Assembly (NCBI GenBank): GCA_025800365.1
Contig: JAOXRT010000284.1
Coordinates: 1-64,000 of the forward strand
DNA: 64,000 nt
Source: Cellvibrionaceae bacterium
Lineage (GTDB): Bacteria; Pseudomonadota; Gammaproteobacteria; Pseudomonadales; Cellvibrionaceae
Reading direction: 5' to 3'
The translations under genes and the position numbers were made by a program. This document shows positions 46,201-54,182 of this stretch, in pieces (the stretch's first letter is position 1; every line of letters starts with the position of its first letter). The notes below the pieces were generated by a model. That model had not been told where the DNA came from. It did no database searches and worked only from the letters and a program-made list of their open reading frames with translations.

Positions 46201-46988
46201 AGCCTCGCAATAACTTTTTAGAACGTGCCGCGACCTGGAATGCCAATGGCATATTAAATGGCGCGCGCCATATAAGTATTGGTGGCCACTATCTCTACAT
46301 TGTTGCAGATGCCGGTTTGGTCATTGTTGATATTGATAAGCCGCTATTGCCGCAGTTGGTGTCGGTGACACCATTGAATGATGGTCGAGCTTCGGCCGTA
46401 CAGTTCCGTTATTTGTTTGTGACTGATGCGGATGGTCTGAAGGTCATTGATATTACCGATCCTAAGCAACCTTCTTTGTTGGCGAATAACACGATCGCTT
46501 TGGCCGATGCACAAAAGGTTTTCATTGCTCGTACCTATGCTTATGTCGCTGCTGGCAAAGATGGTTTGGCAATCATTGATATAGAAAAGCCAACCGCCAT
46601 GAAAGTAGAGCAAATGTTTAACGCTGGAGGCAAGCTCAGTGACTCTCAAGATGTCGTCGTTGCAAGTACCAATGCCTCCTTGTTTGCCTATGTTGCTGAT
46701 GGTGTCGGTGGTTTAAAAATACTGCAGCTAACGTCTCCGGAAATTCAGCCAAAATTTTATGGTTTTAGCCCGAAACCGAATCCGCATCTAATTGCGCATT
46801 ACCCAACGGATAAGGCAGCCTTAGGTTTGTCGAGGGCGCTAGAACGTGACCGTGCTGTTGATGAAACTGGTGGCCAAGTAGCGGTATTCGGCCGTCGCGG
46901 TTCTCGCCCGCTGAATAAAGAAGAAATAAATAAGCTTTACAAAGATAAATCCGGCAAGGTCTGGACCGTAAAAGATAAAGAAGAGTAG
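43209..46988 (+). CDS. Decaheme c-type cytochrome fused to a C-terminal LVIVD beta-propeller
   Basis: About 1,259 residues if started at the ATG at 43209, which has AAGGA six bases upstream; a GTG at 43149 would add 20 residues. A hydrophobic segment (GLLLLSALLAPSFVFA) is the export signal. Ten CxxCH haem sites follow over residues ~80-800 (CVSCH, CVDCH, CGACH, CTSCH, CMICH, CSDCH, CIDCH, CYTCH, CGGCH, CSDCH). The last ~400 residues contain at least six LVIVD-type blades, such as GLQVYDIAS, GLILVNIDT, GLVIVDIDK, GLKVIDITD, GLAIIDIEK and GLKILQLTS. These form a propeller probably used for protein or surface contact. It lies three bases before the c554-like gene. The function is electron transfer in the periplasm or at the cell surface; the redox partner is unknown. 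Confidence 0.88.
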   Translation: MKPMGTEKAMCAQEEKTLAKAVTKPIIKGLLLLSALLAPSFVFAVGGPKPVERDYVTAANAPASQSPELVAKKNEGCVSCHTESDSKNMHNNPAIQLACVDCHGGDSSIVRSSESPGDEGYARLRDQAHVLPRYPELWNFPSSANPERTYTLLNKEAPEFIRFINPGDLRIARESCGACHLNVIQASERSLHATGAMLWGGASYNNGILPFKQYLLGESYNREGEATALKNPTEVTPEMAAKGIVAALYPLPNWETVKPGDIFRVFERGGRNITNLFPETGIPNSLGLIQRLEEPGRPDFRQSNRGPGTGARISVPLINIHKTRLNDPFLWFMGTNDQPGDYRHSGCTSCHVVYANDRDPKHSGPYAQFGHTGKTQTIDPTIPKDESGHPLKHQFTRGVPSSQCMICHMHQPNMFMNTYLGYTMWDYESDAPAMWPEEQQYPSEAQKRKVLDRNPEGAAPRGKWADVEFLREVASLNPKLNDTQFADYHGHGWNFRAIFKRDRKGNLLDAENNMVSDDDPDKFKKAVHMSSIHADVGMHCSDCHFAQDNHGNGHIYGEVAAAVEIACIDCHGSAQRYPNLLTSGPAKLGKGADLSVLRNPDGQLRFEWVEGKLIQRSLVTPGLEWELSLVKDSVSKGHPQYNEKAARAKLMSKDTAKQNWGEDVPEDQLAHTYENMECYTCHTAWTTSCGGCHLPIEANVKTERHHYEGGETRNFATYNPQVSRDQIFMIGKREEHKGGKYAPIRSTSALVLSSTNSNRERIYIQQPPVASSGFSSQAINPHFPHTVRKTETKTCSDCHLANTEDNNAIFTQTLGVGTKFIDFIGRFAWLGGDGEVTGVQVTEWDEPQAVYGSYLHKYAYPDWYNDHQKAGQELQVGYSHSSGRSSCLQMRGEYLYTAAGKQGLQVYDIASIDNKGVSQRIISAPFSPLGHNPNVPSKNATCMLMPTTQPVAPARNTGELMRVTNMEQPMHPLYHYVYVTDAEEGLILVNIDTFSDGEPRNNFLERAATWNANGILNGARHISIGGHYLYIVADAGLVIVDIDKPLLPQLVSVTPLNDGRASAVQFRYLFVTDADGLKVIDITDPKQPSLLANNTIALADAQKVFIARTYAYVAAGKDGLAIIDIEKPTAMKVEQMFNAGGKLSDSQDVVVASTNASLFAYVADGVGGLKILQLTSPEIQPKFYGFSPKPNPHLIAHYPTDKAALGLSRALERDRAVDETGGQVAVFGRRGSRPLNKEEINKLYKDKSGKVWTVKDKEE

Positions 46989-46990
46989 TT

Positions 46991-48304
46991 ATGAAAAAAA
47001 CGATCTTGAAACTACCGGCGTTTATTTTTAGCCTGGCATGCTTGGCGGCAAGTGGGCATGCCTTAGCCGAAGAAAACCCAATCACGGGAAAAGACAAGCA
47101 CATGGGTGTTGCTACCTGTGCCTCCAGTGTGTGTCACGGCAAGCCGGCACCGGATGCAAACTCATACGCGCTGTTAAATGAATACCGCACTTGGAGCCGA
47201 GAAGACTTACACTCCAAAGCTTATAAAATTCTATTCAATGCTGAGTCTAAGCGAATGGCCAAAAATCTCGGTTTGGCTTCGGCTCACACAGCGGATATCT
47301 GTTTAGATTGTCATGCGGATAATGTTCCCCAAAGCCAGCGTGGTCCTAAGTTCGTCATTCGTGACGGCGTTGGCTGCGAAGCCTGCCATGGTGGCAGTGA
47401 GAAATGGTTAGATAGCCATTATAAAAAAGGCGTAACTCACGCAGAAAACCTAGCGGCAGGCATGTATCCAACTGAATCACCTAAGCCTAGAGCGGAAATG
47501 TGCTTATCCTGCCATTTGGGTACCAAAGATAAATTTGCCACGCATCGAATAATGGGAGCAGGGCATCCTCGTTTGGCTTTCGAATTAGAAACCTTCACTG
47601 CAAATCAGCCCGCTCATTATGTAGTTGATCAAGATTACCTTGAAAGAAAAGGGCAAATCGAATCGGTGACTATGTGGGTTGCCGGGGTTTACTACACCGC
47701 TAAGCAAACCTTAGAGCTTTATAACAGCCATTTGCTAACGGCTAATGGAATGATTCCCGAGCTATCTTTCTACGATTGTCACGCCTGCCATCATCCGATG
47801 GATAAAAAGACTTGGCGCCAGACAAGTATCGAAGTTGGATTAAAACCCGGTGATTTACGCTTAAACGATGCGGCACTGCAAATGTTGGTGGGTATTGCCT
47901 ATATTCGCGATCAGGAAGGCGCCCAGAGATTATTGCAGCTTTCACGCGATTTGCATGTCGCTTCTCGTAAAGATGTTAACAGTCTTAGGTCTTCCGCCAA
48001 GGCGGCATTAGCACAACTAGCAGCCATGGAGGGGGCACTATTGGATCGCAATTACAACAACAATGAAATTACCTCTTTGCGACAAAGAATCTTAAGCAAG
48101 AGCGCTGCCGGTCAATATCGCGATTACACCAGTGCTGAGCAAGCCTTCTTGGGGGTTGAGACGCTAACATTGGCTTTAAATCAAAGTGAGCGATATAGTG
48201 CACAAATGGACAGCTTTTATGCTTCACTCGCCAGTGAGTCTGCGTTTCAGCAGGGGCGTTTCGCCAGTGTCGCAAAAAATCTGCTTTCAACCATGTACCC
48301 ATAG
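46991..48304 (+). CDS. Pentahaem cytochrome c, c554-like
   Basis: The 437-residue protein has a signal peptide ending at HALAEE. It carries four standard haem motifs (CLDCH, CEACH, CLSCH, CHACH) and one with a four-residue spacer, CASSVCH, near the N-terminus. The opening GVATCASSVCHG and the GVGCEACHGG block resemble the cytochrome c554 family of multihaem proteins. From ~residue 290 the protein is a haem-free helical domain of ~150 residues. The fifth haem in a CX4CH site needs a lyase that tolerates the longer spacer. It follows the LVIVD decaheme by two bases and precedes the phosphatase by 12, so all three are probably on one transcript. Confidence 0.85.
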   Translation: MKKTILKLPAFIFSLACLAASGHALAEENPITGKDKHMGVATCASSVCHGKPAPDANSYALLNEYRTWSREDLHSKAYKILFNAESKRMAKNLGLASAHTADICLDCHADNVPQSQRGPKFVIRDGVGCEACHGGSEKWLDSHYKKGVTHAENLAAGMYPTESPKPRAEMCLSCHLGTKDKFATHRIMGAGHPRLAFELETFTANQPAHYVVDQDYLERKGQIESVTMWVAGVYYTAKQTLELYNSHLLTANGMIPELSFYDCHACHHPMDKKTWRQTSIEVGLKPGDLRLNDAALQMLVGIAYIRDQEGAQRLLQLSRDLHVASRKDVNSLRSSAKAALAQLAAMEGALLDRNYNNNEITSLRQRILSKSAAGQYRDYTSAEQAFLGVETLTLALNQSERYSAQMDSFYASLASESAFQQGRFASVAKNLLSTMYP

Positions 48305-48316
48305 CGAGGTGAGTCA

Positions 48317-49330
48317 GTGCTAAAAATAGTAGGATGCACCCACACGGGAAGACGCGAGCTCAATGAGGATTCTTTTCTAGCGGATGATGAACTGGGCTTG
48401 GCGGCTGTGGCTGATGGCATGGGAGGCTATTCCTCAGGTGAGGTTGCAAGTGCAATTGTGGTTTCCACCCTTTGGAACGATTTAAAGGAAGGCGAAAAAA
48501 GCTTAGAGGAGTCGGTTGCTAACGCTCATCTCGAAGTGAAAAAAGGCGTTTTGGACGGGCGTGGTGGGGCCGGCATGGGCTCAACTGTAGTCGCAGCGAA
48601 ATTTGACGGTTCGCGTTTTGATGTCGCTTGGGTTGGCGACAGTCGCGCTTATATATGGGATGGCCACGAACTAAGGCAAATCAGTCGTGATCACTCCTAC
48701 ATCGAGTCATTGCTGTCGCGTGGCATTATATCGGCCGAAGATGCCAAAACACGTAATGATCGCAATTTGGTGACTCAGGCCTTAGGGGCTGAAGCGCTTG
48801 TTGAGCTGGATATCGGAACCTGCGAAGGAGATTTGTTTCAGGGCGAGCTACTGCTCCTCTGTAGTGATGGCCTGAATGATGAGCTAGGCGGTTTTGAGAT
48901 CGCAAGGCTACTTCATGATAATGCAGGCGATGGTCTTGAGAGTTGCTGTGAGAAATTAGTCCAGGCCTCATACGATGCTGGTGGTAAAGATAATATTACC
49001 GTCATGCTGGTGAGTAACGATGTTGCAGCGCCAGAATCGGGCCGTGTTCCAGCAACAATCGTAGAAACCCATAATTTATCCGGACACAGTGAGTATTTCC
49101 CGCTAGGTGTGCAAAATGATGGCGCCCATATCACCAGCAGTGAGAGTGTGACCGAAGAGTTTTCCACTACCCAAGTGTATGCTGTTAAGCCCAAGAGTCA
49201 GTTAGATTACGATGCATTGGATGATCATATCGGTGGTGGCACGCCAAGCTGGCTAATTGCGATAGTTTGCCTGCTTTTATTGGCAGGGCTGCTTGGGCTG
49301 CTCGTTTATTTGGGTATAATCAGCTTCTGA
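48317..49330 (+). CDS. PP2C-type Ser/Thr protein phosphatase with C-terminal membrane anchor
   Basis: The protein has 337 residues, with a start GTG and GAGGTGA upstream. Residues 1-235 show the bacterial PppA/Stp signatures: GRRELNEDSFLAD, VADGMGGYSSGE, GMGSTVVAA, VAWVGDSRAYIW, LLCSDGLNDEL and GGKDNITVML. These hold the Asp ligands of the two metal ions, so it should be active. A linker of ~75 residues leads to one C-terminal membrane helix (~312-333), placing the catalytic domain at the inner face of the inner membrane. It is the natural opponent of the kinase encoded 26 kb upstream in the same orientation. PppA of T6SS loci is the functional model. Confidence 0.93.
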   Translation: MLKIVGCTHTGRRELNEDSFLADDELGLAAVADGMGGYSSGEVASAIVVSTLWNDLKEGEKSLEESVANAHLEVKKGVLDGRGGAGMGSTVVAAKFDGSRFDVAWVGDSRAYIWDGHELRQISRDHSYIESLLSRGIISAEDAKTRNDRNLVTQALGAEALVELDIGTCEGDLFQGELLLLCSDGLNDELGGFEIARLLHDNAGDGLESCCEKLVQASYDAGGKDNITVMLVSNDVAAPESGRVPATIVETHNLSGHSEYFPLGVQNDGAHITSSESVTEEFSTTQVYAVKPKSQLDYDALDDHIGGGTPSWLIAIVCLLLLAGLLGLLVYLGIISF

Positions 49331-49490
49331 TATTGCCTTGAGTAGTAATCAGCTGATTTAGGCGCTGCCTAAGCTTAATACAGTTTTCATAATGGCAGCA
49401 TAAGCTAGTTTATTTGTTTTCTGTATCAACACAGATTTCAAACACATAGTAAAAGATTAAACAGTAGTAAGAATAAGTAAAAGGTCGAAA

Positions 49491-50378
49491 ATGATGGTTG
49501 AGTGCACAAGCGACAACTGTAAATTGAAGAATCCTCAAACAGGCGAGCTGTTATCTTTAAGCGCCTCTACCATCCTAGGGCGTAGTGATGATTGTGACAT
49601 TGTTCTAAAAAGCGATGTGGCCTCTCGTCGACATGCTTCTATCGAAATCAAGGATGGCAAGCTGGTTTTGTCGGATCTGGGCTCAAGTAATGGCTCTTTT
49701 CTTAATGGTGAAAAAATAAACGATTCTTCTGATCTGTTCGATGGCGATTTGATCGTGATCGATACGGACAGTTTTAGTGTTATTTCGCCCAATAAGCGTG
49801 AAGCCGAAGCGGACATTCCATCGGTTTGGTCTGAAGGAGAAGGCCTAGAAAGCGCATCACAGACCCAAATCGTGTTCGATGTAGAGCGTTCTGCGGCTGT
49901 TTCAGACTACATGGCAGGCCGTATTGATATTCCAGCGCTTGGCGCTGTCCCACGTTTAGTTGGGCTATCAGACGCTGTCAGAGGCCGAATCTATGAGCTG
50001 CAAGGTGATCAAGCGACTAATATCTGGCACCTTGGACGCTCTGAAGAAGTGGATATCGTAATTGACGATGGCAGTGTTTCTGGTAAGCATGCCCAGTTGG
50101 TGAATGACGGTGTACTCTGGAAAATTGTTAATTGGATGTCCACCAATGGTACTTTTGTAAATGATAAAAAAGGCTTGTCTACCTTTTTGAAGTCTGGCGA
50201 CATCATCCGCTTAGGCTCTGTAGAGTTTGCCTTTGAAGCTCGACTATCCAATAACAATTCAGCGGCGGCTAGCGTTAAAGCGGCTAGCTCGGAGTCCGGC
50301 TCATCGAAGACTGGCCTAATCATAGGAGCAGTCGTTGTTGTGGTGGCTATTGCAGCTGCAGCAGCATTCTTGCTCTAA
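49491..50378 (+). CDS. Tail-anchored protein with two FHA domains
   Basis: The protein has 295 residues. The first FHA (~25-100) has LGRSDDCDIVL, SRRHASIE and SSNGSFLNG, with all phospho-threonine-binding residues. The second (~180-260) has LGRSEEVDIVI, SGKHAQL and STNGTFVND, also complete. The C-terminus is a single Val/Ala-rich membrane helix (~275-294), so both FHA domains face the cytoplasm. A ribosome binding site (AAAGG) precedes the ATG at 49491; ATG at 49494 is equally possible. It is the last gene of the plus-strand locus, closed by a strong terminator. It could gather phosphorylated partners, including the kinase N-terminus, at the membrane. Confidence 0.93.
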   Translation: MMVECTSDNCKLKNPQTGELLSLSASTILGRSDDCDIVLKSDVASRRHASIEIKDGKLVLSDLGSSNGSFLNGEKINDSSDLFDGDLIVIDTDSFSVISPNKREAEADIPSVWSEGEGLESASQTQIVFDVERSAAVSDYMAGRIDIPALGAVPRLVGLSDAVRGRIYELQGDQATNIWHLGRSEEVDIVIDDGSVSGKHAQLVNDGVLWKIVNWMSTNGTFVNDKKGLSTFLKSGDIIRLGSVEFAFEARLSNNNSAAASVKAASSESGSSKTGLIIGAVVVVVAIAAAAAFLL

Positions 50379-50396
50379 GATTTTAGGGCAGTGAAT

Positions 50397-50423
50397 AAAA
50401 AAAGCCGCTAAGCGGCTTTTTTT
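50397..50423 (+). terminator. Strong intrinsic terminator closing the 18-50 kb locus
   Basis: A-run, GCCGC-TAA-GCGGC stem-loop and a T-run of seven, starting 19 bases after the FHA-FHA gene. The symmetric A/T runs could make it work for both strands, including for the convergent doxX gene. Confidence 0.93.
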
Positions 50424-50493
50424 ATGCCCTTTTTATATTCGCTTTATGAAAGGCATAAAAAGGAGTAGTTGCTATTCAACAACGGCTGGCAAG

Positions 50494-50961
50494 TCAAAGC
50501 TCTGTGTTGTTCTTAGCAAAATACTTAGCAATTAAAGTATCGATAGCCAAAATACCTGAGCCCCATAGTATATTCAGGCCCAATAACAGACCCCAGATAA
50601 CATGCCCAGCAAAGGCTGCGGGTGCTATTTCTTCCAAGCTAATTACGGCAACAACATTTACAACGCTCAATCCAAGAGCTGAAAATCGTGTGCTGATACC
50701 AAAGGCCAATAAAACCGGTAAAACAATTTCACCAGCGGTACCTAGAAATGCGGCTACAGCCGGAGATAAAAAGGGTACCTGATACTCATACTCAAAAAGA
50801 AAAAGCGTTGTTTCCCAATCATTGAGCTTGGTTAGGCCCGAAGCAAAAAACACCCATGCGACGTAACAACGCGCAAGTAGCAACGCCAGGTGCTGGGGGT
50901 ATTCAAAATATCGGCTTAACTGTAAATAGCTGTGGTAGTGGTTGCGTATACTAGAGTTCAT
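50494..50961 (-). CDS. DoxX-family membrane protein of the bufferin operon
   Basis: The protein has 155 residues with about four membrane helices. The family start LLLARCYVAWVFFASGLTKLNDW and the segment VPFLSPAVAAFLGTAGEIVLPVLLAFG are typical of DoxX. Genes of this family often end bufferin (DUF2282/DUF692/DUF2063) operons. It lies 173 bases after bufC on the same strand, with GGAGA before its ATG. Its biochemical role there is not established; a membrane redox or quinone-linked role is a guess. Confidence 0.88.
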   Translation of the reverse strand: MNSSIRNHYHSYLQLSRYFEYPQHLALLLARCYVAWVFFASGLTKLNDWETTLFLFEYEYQVPFLSPAVAAFLGTAGEIVLPVLLAFGISTRFSALGLSVVNVVAVISLEEIAPAAFAGHVIWGLLLGLNILWGSGILAIDTLIAKYFAKNNTEL

Positions 50962-51134
50962 AATATTCTCCGTTGTTACTCGTCTAATTGGCTCTAGCTA
51001 ATAAAGAGCGCAAGGTAAAAGGTATTGTCAGTAGTGCTAATAAAAGGGTGCTATTAAATAGTGCTGTGTTATGTTGCTAATTCCAGATGTCCAAGCTCAC
51101 TGTGGCGGTTTCTGTTGCGTTCTACGCTCACCGA

Positions 51135-51917
51135 TCATTGAATATAAAGTTCACTAATGGCTTGGTGTTGGATCAGTAAATTCAGTACGCTGCCTAGGTC
51201 TAAGCCATTATTTTCAGTGCTCCGATGTGCTTCGATCTCGATCGTTTCCAAGGCAGCTCCGATGCTTAAGCCGTTTATACAGGCTGAAATAAACGCGAAT
51301 TCATTTTTAGCCACTGCTATTGAGTGAGCTTTATAACGACAGCGATAAATCATCAGTCGTTCTTCATATTCATCTTGCTCAAGTTTTTCCTTAGCTGACT
51401 GTAGATACTGGTCAGTATCAGCAGCTTCGCTTAGGTTTGCTCGATAAATATCTTCTATGGGGTATGGGCTTTTCAATATGCGAAAGCTTTCTTGAAAGCG
51501 AATGTAGACATTGTCGATATCGCTTTCTTGCAATTTGAAAACACTTGCTTGATCGAATAATTCATCTCTCGATCGTTCGCTTTCGAATATTAGCGCTTCG
51601 TAACGGGCCACATCGCTTAGATAAGGGTATGATTCAAAGGCTTCATTACTGGCAATAATCTTAGCGAGTAAATGCCCAAATTCAGACCAGTCCGCAGTTT
51701 GCAATGGCTTTAGCTGCAAATGCATTGCCGCCAGCCCTTTTAAGGCTTCATCGCCAATTAATTGCTGAGTGCAAGGGTAGGCAATGGACAAGCTTCTAAA
51801 GGCACTGGCCAGTAGATTGTTCTGATAAACCTGAGTATGTGCTGCTGATGTTTGTTGCTCAGCAAAGCGGTATATATCTTCGAGCAGGGAGCCCTGCAGT
51901 GCTTGAATATCACTCAT
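51135..51917 (-). CDS. bufC1: DUF2063 partner protein BufC of bufferin maturation
   Basis: The 260-residue protein opens with IQALQGSLLEDIYRF...VYQNNLLASAFRSLSIAYPCTQQLIGDEAL, typical of the N-terminal domain of DUF2063 proteins. These proteins act as the RiPP-recognition partner of DUF692 (MNIO) enzymes and present the precursor peptide to them. The start overlaps the bufB stop by four bases. The C-terminal part is less conserved. The assignment rests on the N-terminal motif and the operon. Confidence 0.85.
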   Translation of the reverse strand: MSDIQALQGSLLEDIYRFAEQQTSAAHTQVYQNNLLASAFRSLSIAYPCTQQLIGDEALKGLAAMHLQLKPLQTADWSEFGHLLAKIIASNEAFESYPYLSDVARYEALIFESERSRDELFDQASVFKLQESDIDNVYIRFQESFRILKSPYPIEDIYRANLSEAADTDQYLQSAKEKLEQDEYEERLMIYRCRYKAHSIAVAKNEFAFISACINGLSIGAALETIEIEAHRSTENNGLDLGSVLNLLIQHQAISELYIQ

Positions 51918-52849
51918 GACGGTAGCGCCTGTTTTAAGTAATGCTCTGACTCCAGCTCACTGACAATAGCCCGTGCTTTGTCCAGTTCAGCCACTAAAGT
52001 TTCCCAGCTTGGTAGCGAATTGTCCCATTCAATCAAGGTGGCAACTTTGCCAAGGCGTTGAATAGTATTGCGATACAAGGCCCAGCATTCATCAGATACT
52101 GCCTGAGAATGATCGTCGACATAAAAACCGGCTACCTTATCTTGGCTAAAGCCCGCTAGATGAATCTCTTGTACGGCATTGAGGTTTATGGATTCGGTCC
52201 AGCTAATGGCATCGTGTAGCGGATTACGGCTTTGCTTGTTGTGGGCGTTGATCAATATATTGTTTAGATCTAGTAGTAGCCCGCAGTTAGTTTTTTCGAC
52301 AAGCTGATTTAAGAAATCTGTTTCCATCATTTCATCTTCATCGTACTGAAAATATGAAGATAGATTTTCAACAAGGATTTGACGACCTAACTTGTCTTGG
52401 ACATAGTTGACATTATCGCTTAGTGCCGAAAGCCACTCTCGATTAAACGCTAGGGGTAGTAGATCACCAGTAAATACTGACCTGGCGTTTTTGTCGGAAT
52501 TAATCGCGGCTCGGTTAAAGCTTGCATGATCCGATAAAAATAGGGGTTTATGTTCCTGATTTAATCTTGCGATAGTATCCATATAGCTATCGCTGGGTCG
52601 ATCGACTGAACCTAGCCCCATGGCAGTGCAGTGTAGGCTGAGCTCGTAATGCTTAGAGATCTCACGAATAAGCTCGGCACTGGCGCCGCCTGGGGCGAAG
52701 AAATTTTCGGTATGTACTTCCACAAAGTCGATATCAGCGGGACAGGTCAGGGCCTGCTGGTAATGCTCGTGACGCAAGCCAATACCAAATAGCTGTGCAT
52801 CATTAAGCGCTTTTGTTGGATTGCTCGATGATATAGCAGGCCCTAACAT
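51914..52849 (-). CDS. bufB1: DUF692 multinuclear non-haem iron oxidase BufB
   Basis: MNIO enzymes modify Cys residues of RiPP precursors with iron and O2; in bufferins they form copper-binding thiooxazole-type groups. The 311-residue protein shows the TIM-barrel family blocks: GIGLRHEHYQQAL, DFVEVHTENFFAPGG, LSDHASFN, LVENLSSYF, LLLDLNNILINAHN, EIHLAGFS and IEWDNSLPSW. Metal-ligand His, Glu and Asp positions are all visible. It lies between the precursor bufA (18 bases) and bufC (overlap), the standard gene order. Confidence 0.94.
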   Translation of the reverse strand: MLGPAISSSNPTKALNDAQLFGIGLRHEHYQQALTCPADIDFVEVHTENFFAPGGASAELIREISKHYELSLHCTAMGLGSVDRPSDSYMDTIARLNQEHKPLFLSDHASFNRAAINSDKNARSVFTGDLLPLAFNREWLSALSDNVNYVQDKLGRQILVENLSSYFQYDEDEMMETDFLNQLVEKTNCGLLLDLNNILINAHNKQSRNPLHDAISWTESINLNAVQEIHLAGFSQDKVAGFYVDDHSQAVSDECWALYRNTIQRLGKVATLIEWDNSLPSWETLVAELDKARAIVSELESEHYLKQALPS

Positions 52850-52867
52850 GTTTATCTCCCTGATCGA

Positions 52868-53149
52868 TTAAGCTTTTTTAGAAGCTTTGTACTTCTTTTT
52901 GGCTTCTGCTTTAAGCATGCCGCCAAGGTCTACGCAAGTGCCTTTGGCTACGAGCTTCCACTCACCTGGATCGTTATCAACCTTTGATTGGCCTGCACAT
53001 GAATGTGTGCCAGCTAGGTTGCCACAATCATTTTGGCCAGCTTTGGCAATGCCGTAGCATTTTTCTTTCGCTGCGGCCTCACTGACCGGAACCATAGTGG
53101 TGGACACTAATGCGGCTAAAGCCGCGCTTGCTAAAATACTCTTGTTCAT
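52868..53149 (-). CDS. bufA1: Bufferin precursor BufA (DUF2282)
   Basis: The 93-residue precursor has a Sec-type signal peptide ending at VSEAAAKEK. The core carries four Cys in the bufferin pattern [24 protein letters not shown] and [10 protein letters not shown], followed by a Lys-rich tail. These Cys are the modification sites of the DUF692 enzyme, and the matured periplasmic peptide binds copper. The start has GGAGA eight bases upstream. It is the second gene of the operon, 26 bases after the YHS gene. Confidence 0.92.
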   Translation of the reverse strand: MNKSILASAALAALVSTTMVPVSEAAAKEKCYGIAKAGQNDCGNLAGTHSCAGQSKVDNDPGEWKLVAKGTCVDLGGMLKAEAKKKYKASKKA

Positions 53150-53175
53150 AGCTATTCTCCGCTAATGTTGGAAAA

Positions 53176-53655
53176 TTACTCTTCAGCCAAAACTTCAGCG
53201 TCTACAGTACGGATGCCATTCCAGTTACGGTAGGCCGTGGTTAGATTGCCGTCGATGTCAGAAGACCATTTCTTTTGAACATCTTTGTTAAGGTTTAGGT
53301 AAAGCTTATTGTCAACAATCTTCCAAGCGTATGGGTCAACGTCCAATTTCTTGTTCAGTGCAACACCCATCGCGCAATAACCACCAAATTGTGGTGCATA
53401 CTTCTCAGGTGAGGCCTTAAATAGATCACGGTTGCTCGCGCTGCTAAAGTGGAAGATGGCACCTTTGTGGGTCGCAGTGTACTTGGTGCTACCTTTACTA
53501 GGCTTGCCTTTTTTGAAGTAAGAAACGGCATCGTAACCACTGATTGCCAAATCGTTTTTGTCAGCGTTAACACCAATGTCGGCTGCAAAAGTTAGGCTGC
53601 TCATGGCAATAGCAGAAGCGGCAGTTAAGGTTTTTAGTACTCGATTGAATTTCAT
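53176..53655 (-). CDS. Exported YHS-domain protein, first gene of the bufferin operon
   Basis: The 159-residue protein has a signal peptide ending at LTFAADIG. The body is a YHS-type domain: LAISGYDAVSYFKKGKPSKGS, then AIFHFSSASNRDLFKASPEKYAPQFGGYCAMGVA, and YLNLNKDVQKKW. YHS domains are small and often linked to copper or other metal handling, though this periplasmic form has a single Cys. Its place at the head of the bufferin operon, 26 bases before bufA, suggests a role in copper binding or delivery. That is inference from context. Confidence 0.85.
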   Translation of the reverse strand: MKFNRVLKTLTAASAIAMSSLTFAADIGVNADKNDLAISGYDAVSYFKKGKPSKGSTKYTATHKGAIFHFSSASNRDLFKASPEKYAPQFGGYCAMGVALNKKLDVDPYAWKIVDNKLYLNLNKDVQKKWSSDIDGNLTTAYRNWNGIRTVDAEVLAEE

Positions 53656-54182
53656 AATTTCCTCGCTAAGTCTTTAGGTTTTTGGCCATCGCTTGGCCTG
53701 TTAAGCTGTGATGACTCTTCAATCACGGTGACCAGTATAGGTAGGAAAAAATATTTAAATTAACCAAACGTACAGAAAAACGAGCCAATCGTTCAGCCTT
53801 ACAAAGGTTTACTTTGGGCTTATCTGCTGCTTAACAATTGCTTAATTTTACTTTGCGTTGTGCGTGATTGTGGTTTGTGTTTAGGCTGGAGAATTATATA
53901 TTGGAACTGCATAAGCTAATAACAAGCTTATTTGTCTAGGCTGCCTTTTGCTTAGCTATCCATGTTAGGGCAGCTAATGGCTTTAATACATAGCTAGACC
54001 TTGGGTTTTAGCTTGTTGAAATTTAGAAAAGAAGGTAATAGTTGCGCTAACGCAAGCTTTTAAATTAGTAAAATGATTTAGATAAAGTTAGTTGCAAACA
54101 ATATAGCTAAATTGGAGTCGCAGAAGGGTAATGATTAATGTAAAAAAGGAAAGGGTGTGCAGCAAAGCTTAGATTTATCTGA
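53656..54182. other. Intergenic region upstream of the YHS/bufferin operon
   Basis: A 527-bp AT-rich gap without a convincing gene. It must carry the promoter of the leftward YHS-buf operon. A short inverted repeat (AACGA-GCCAA-TCGTT) lies at 53779-53793, about 125 bases before the YHS start, and could be an operator. No sigma-factor or anti-sigma gene of the kind found in some bufferin operons is adjacent. No copper-box motif was recognised. Confidence 0.45.
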
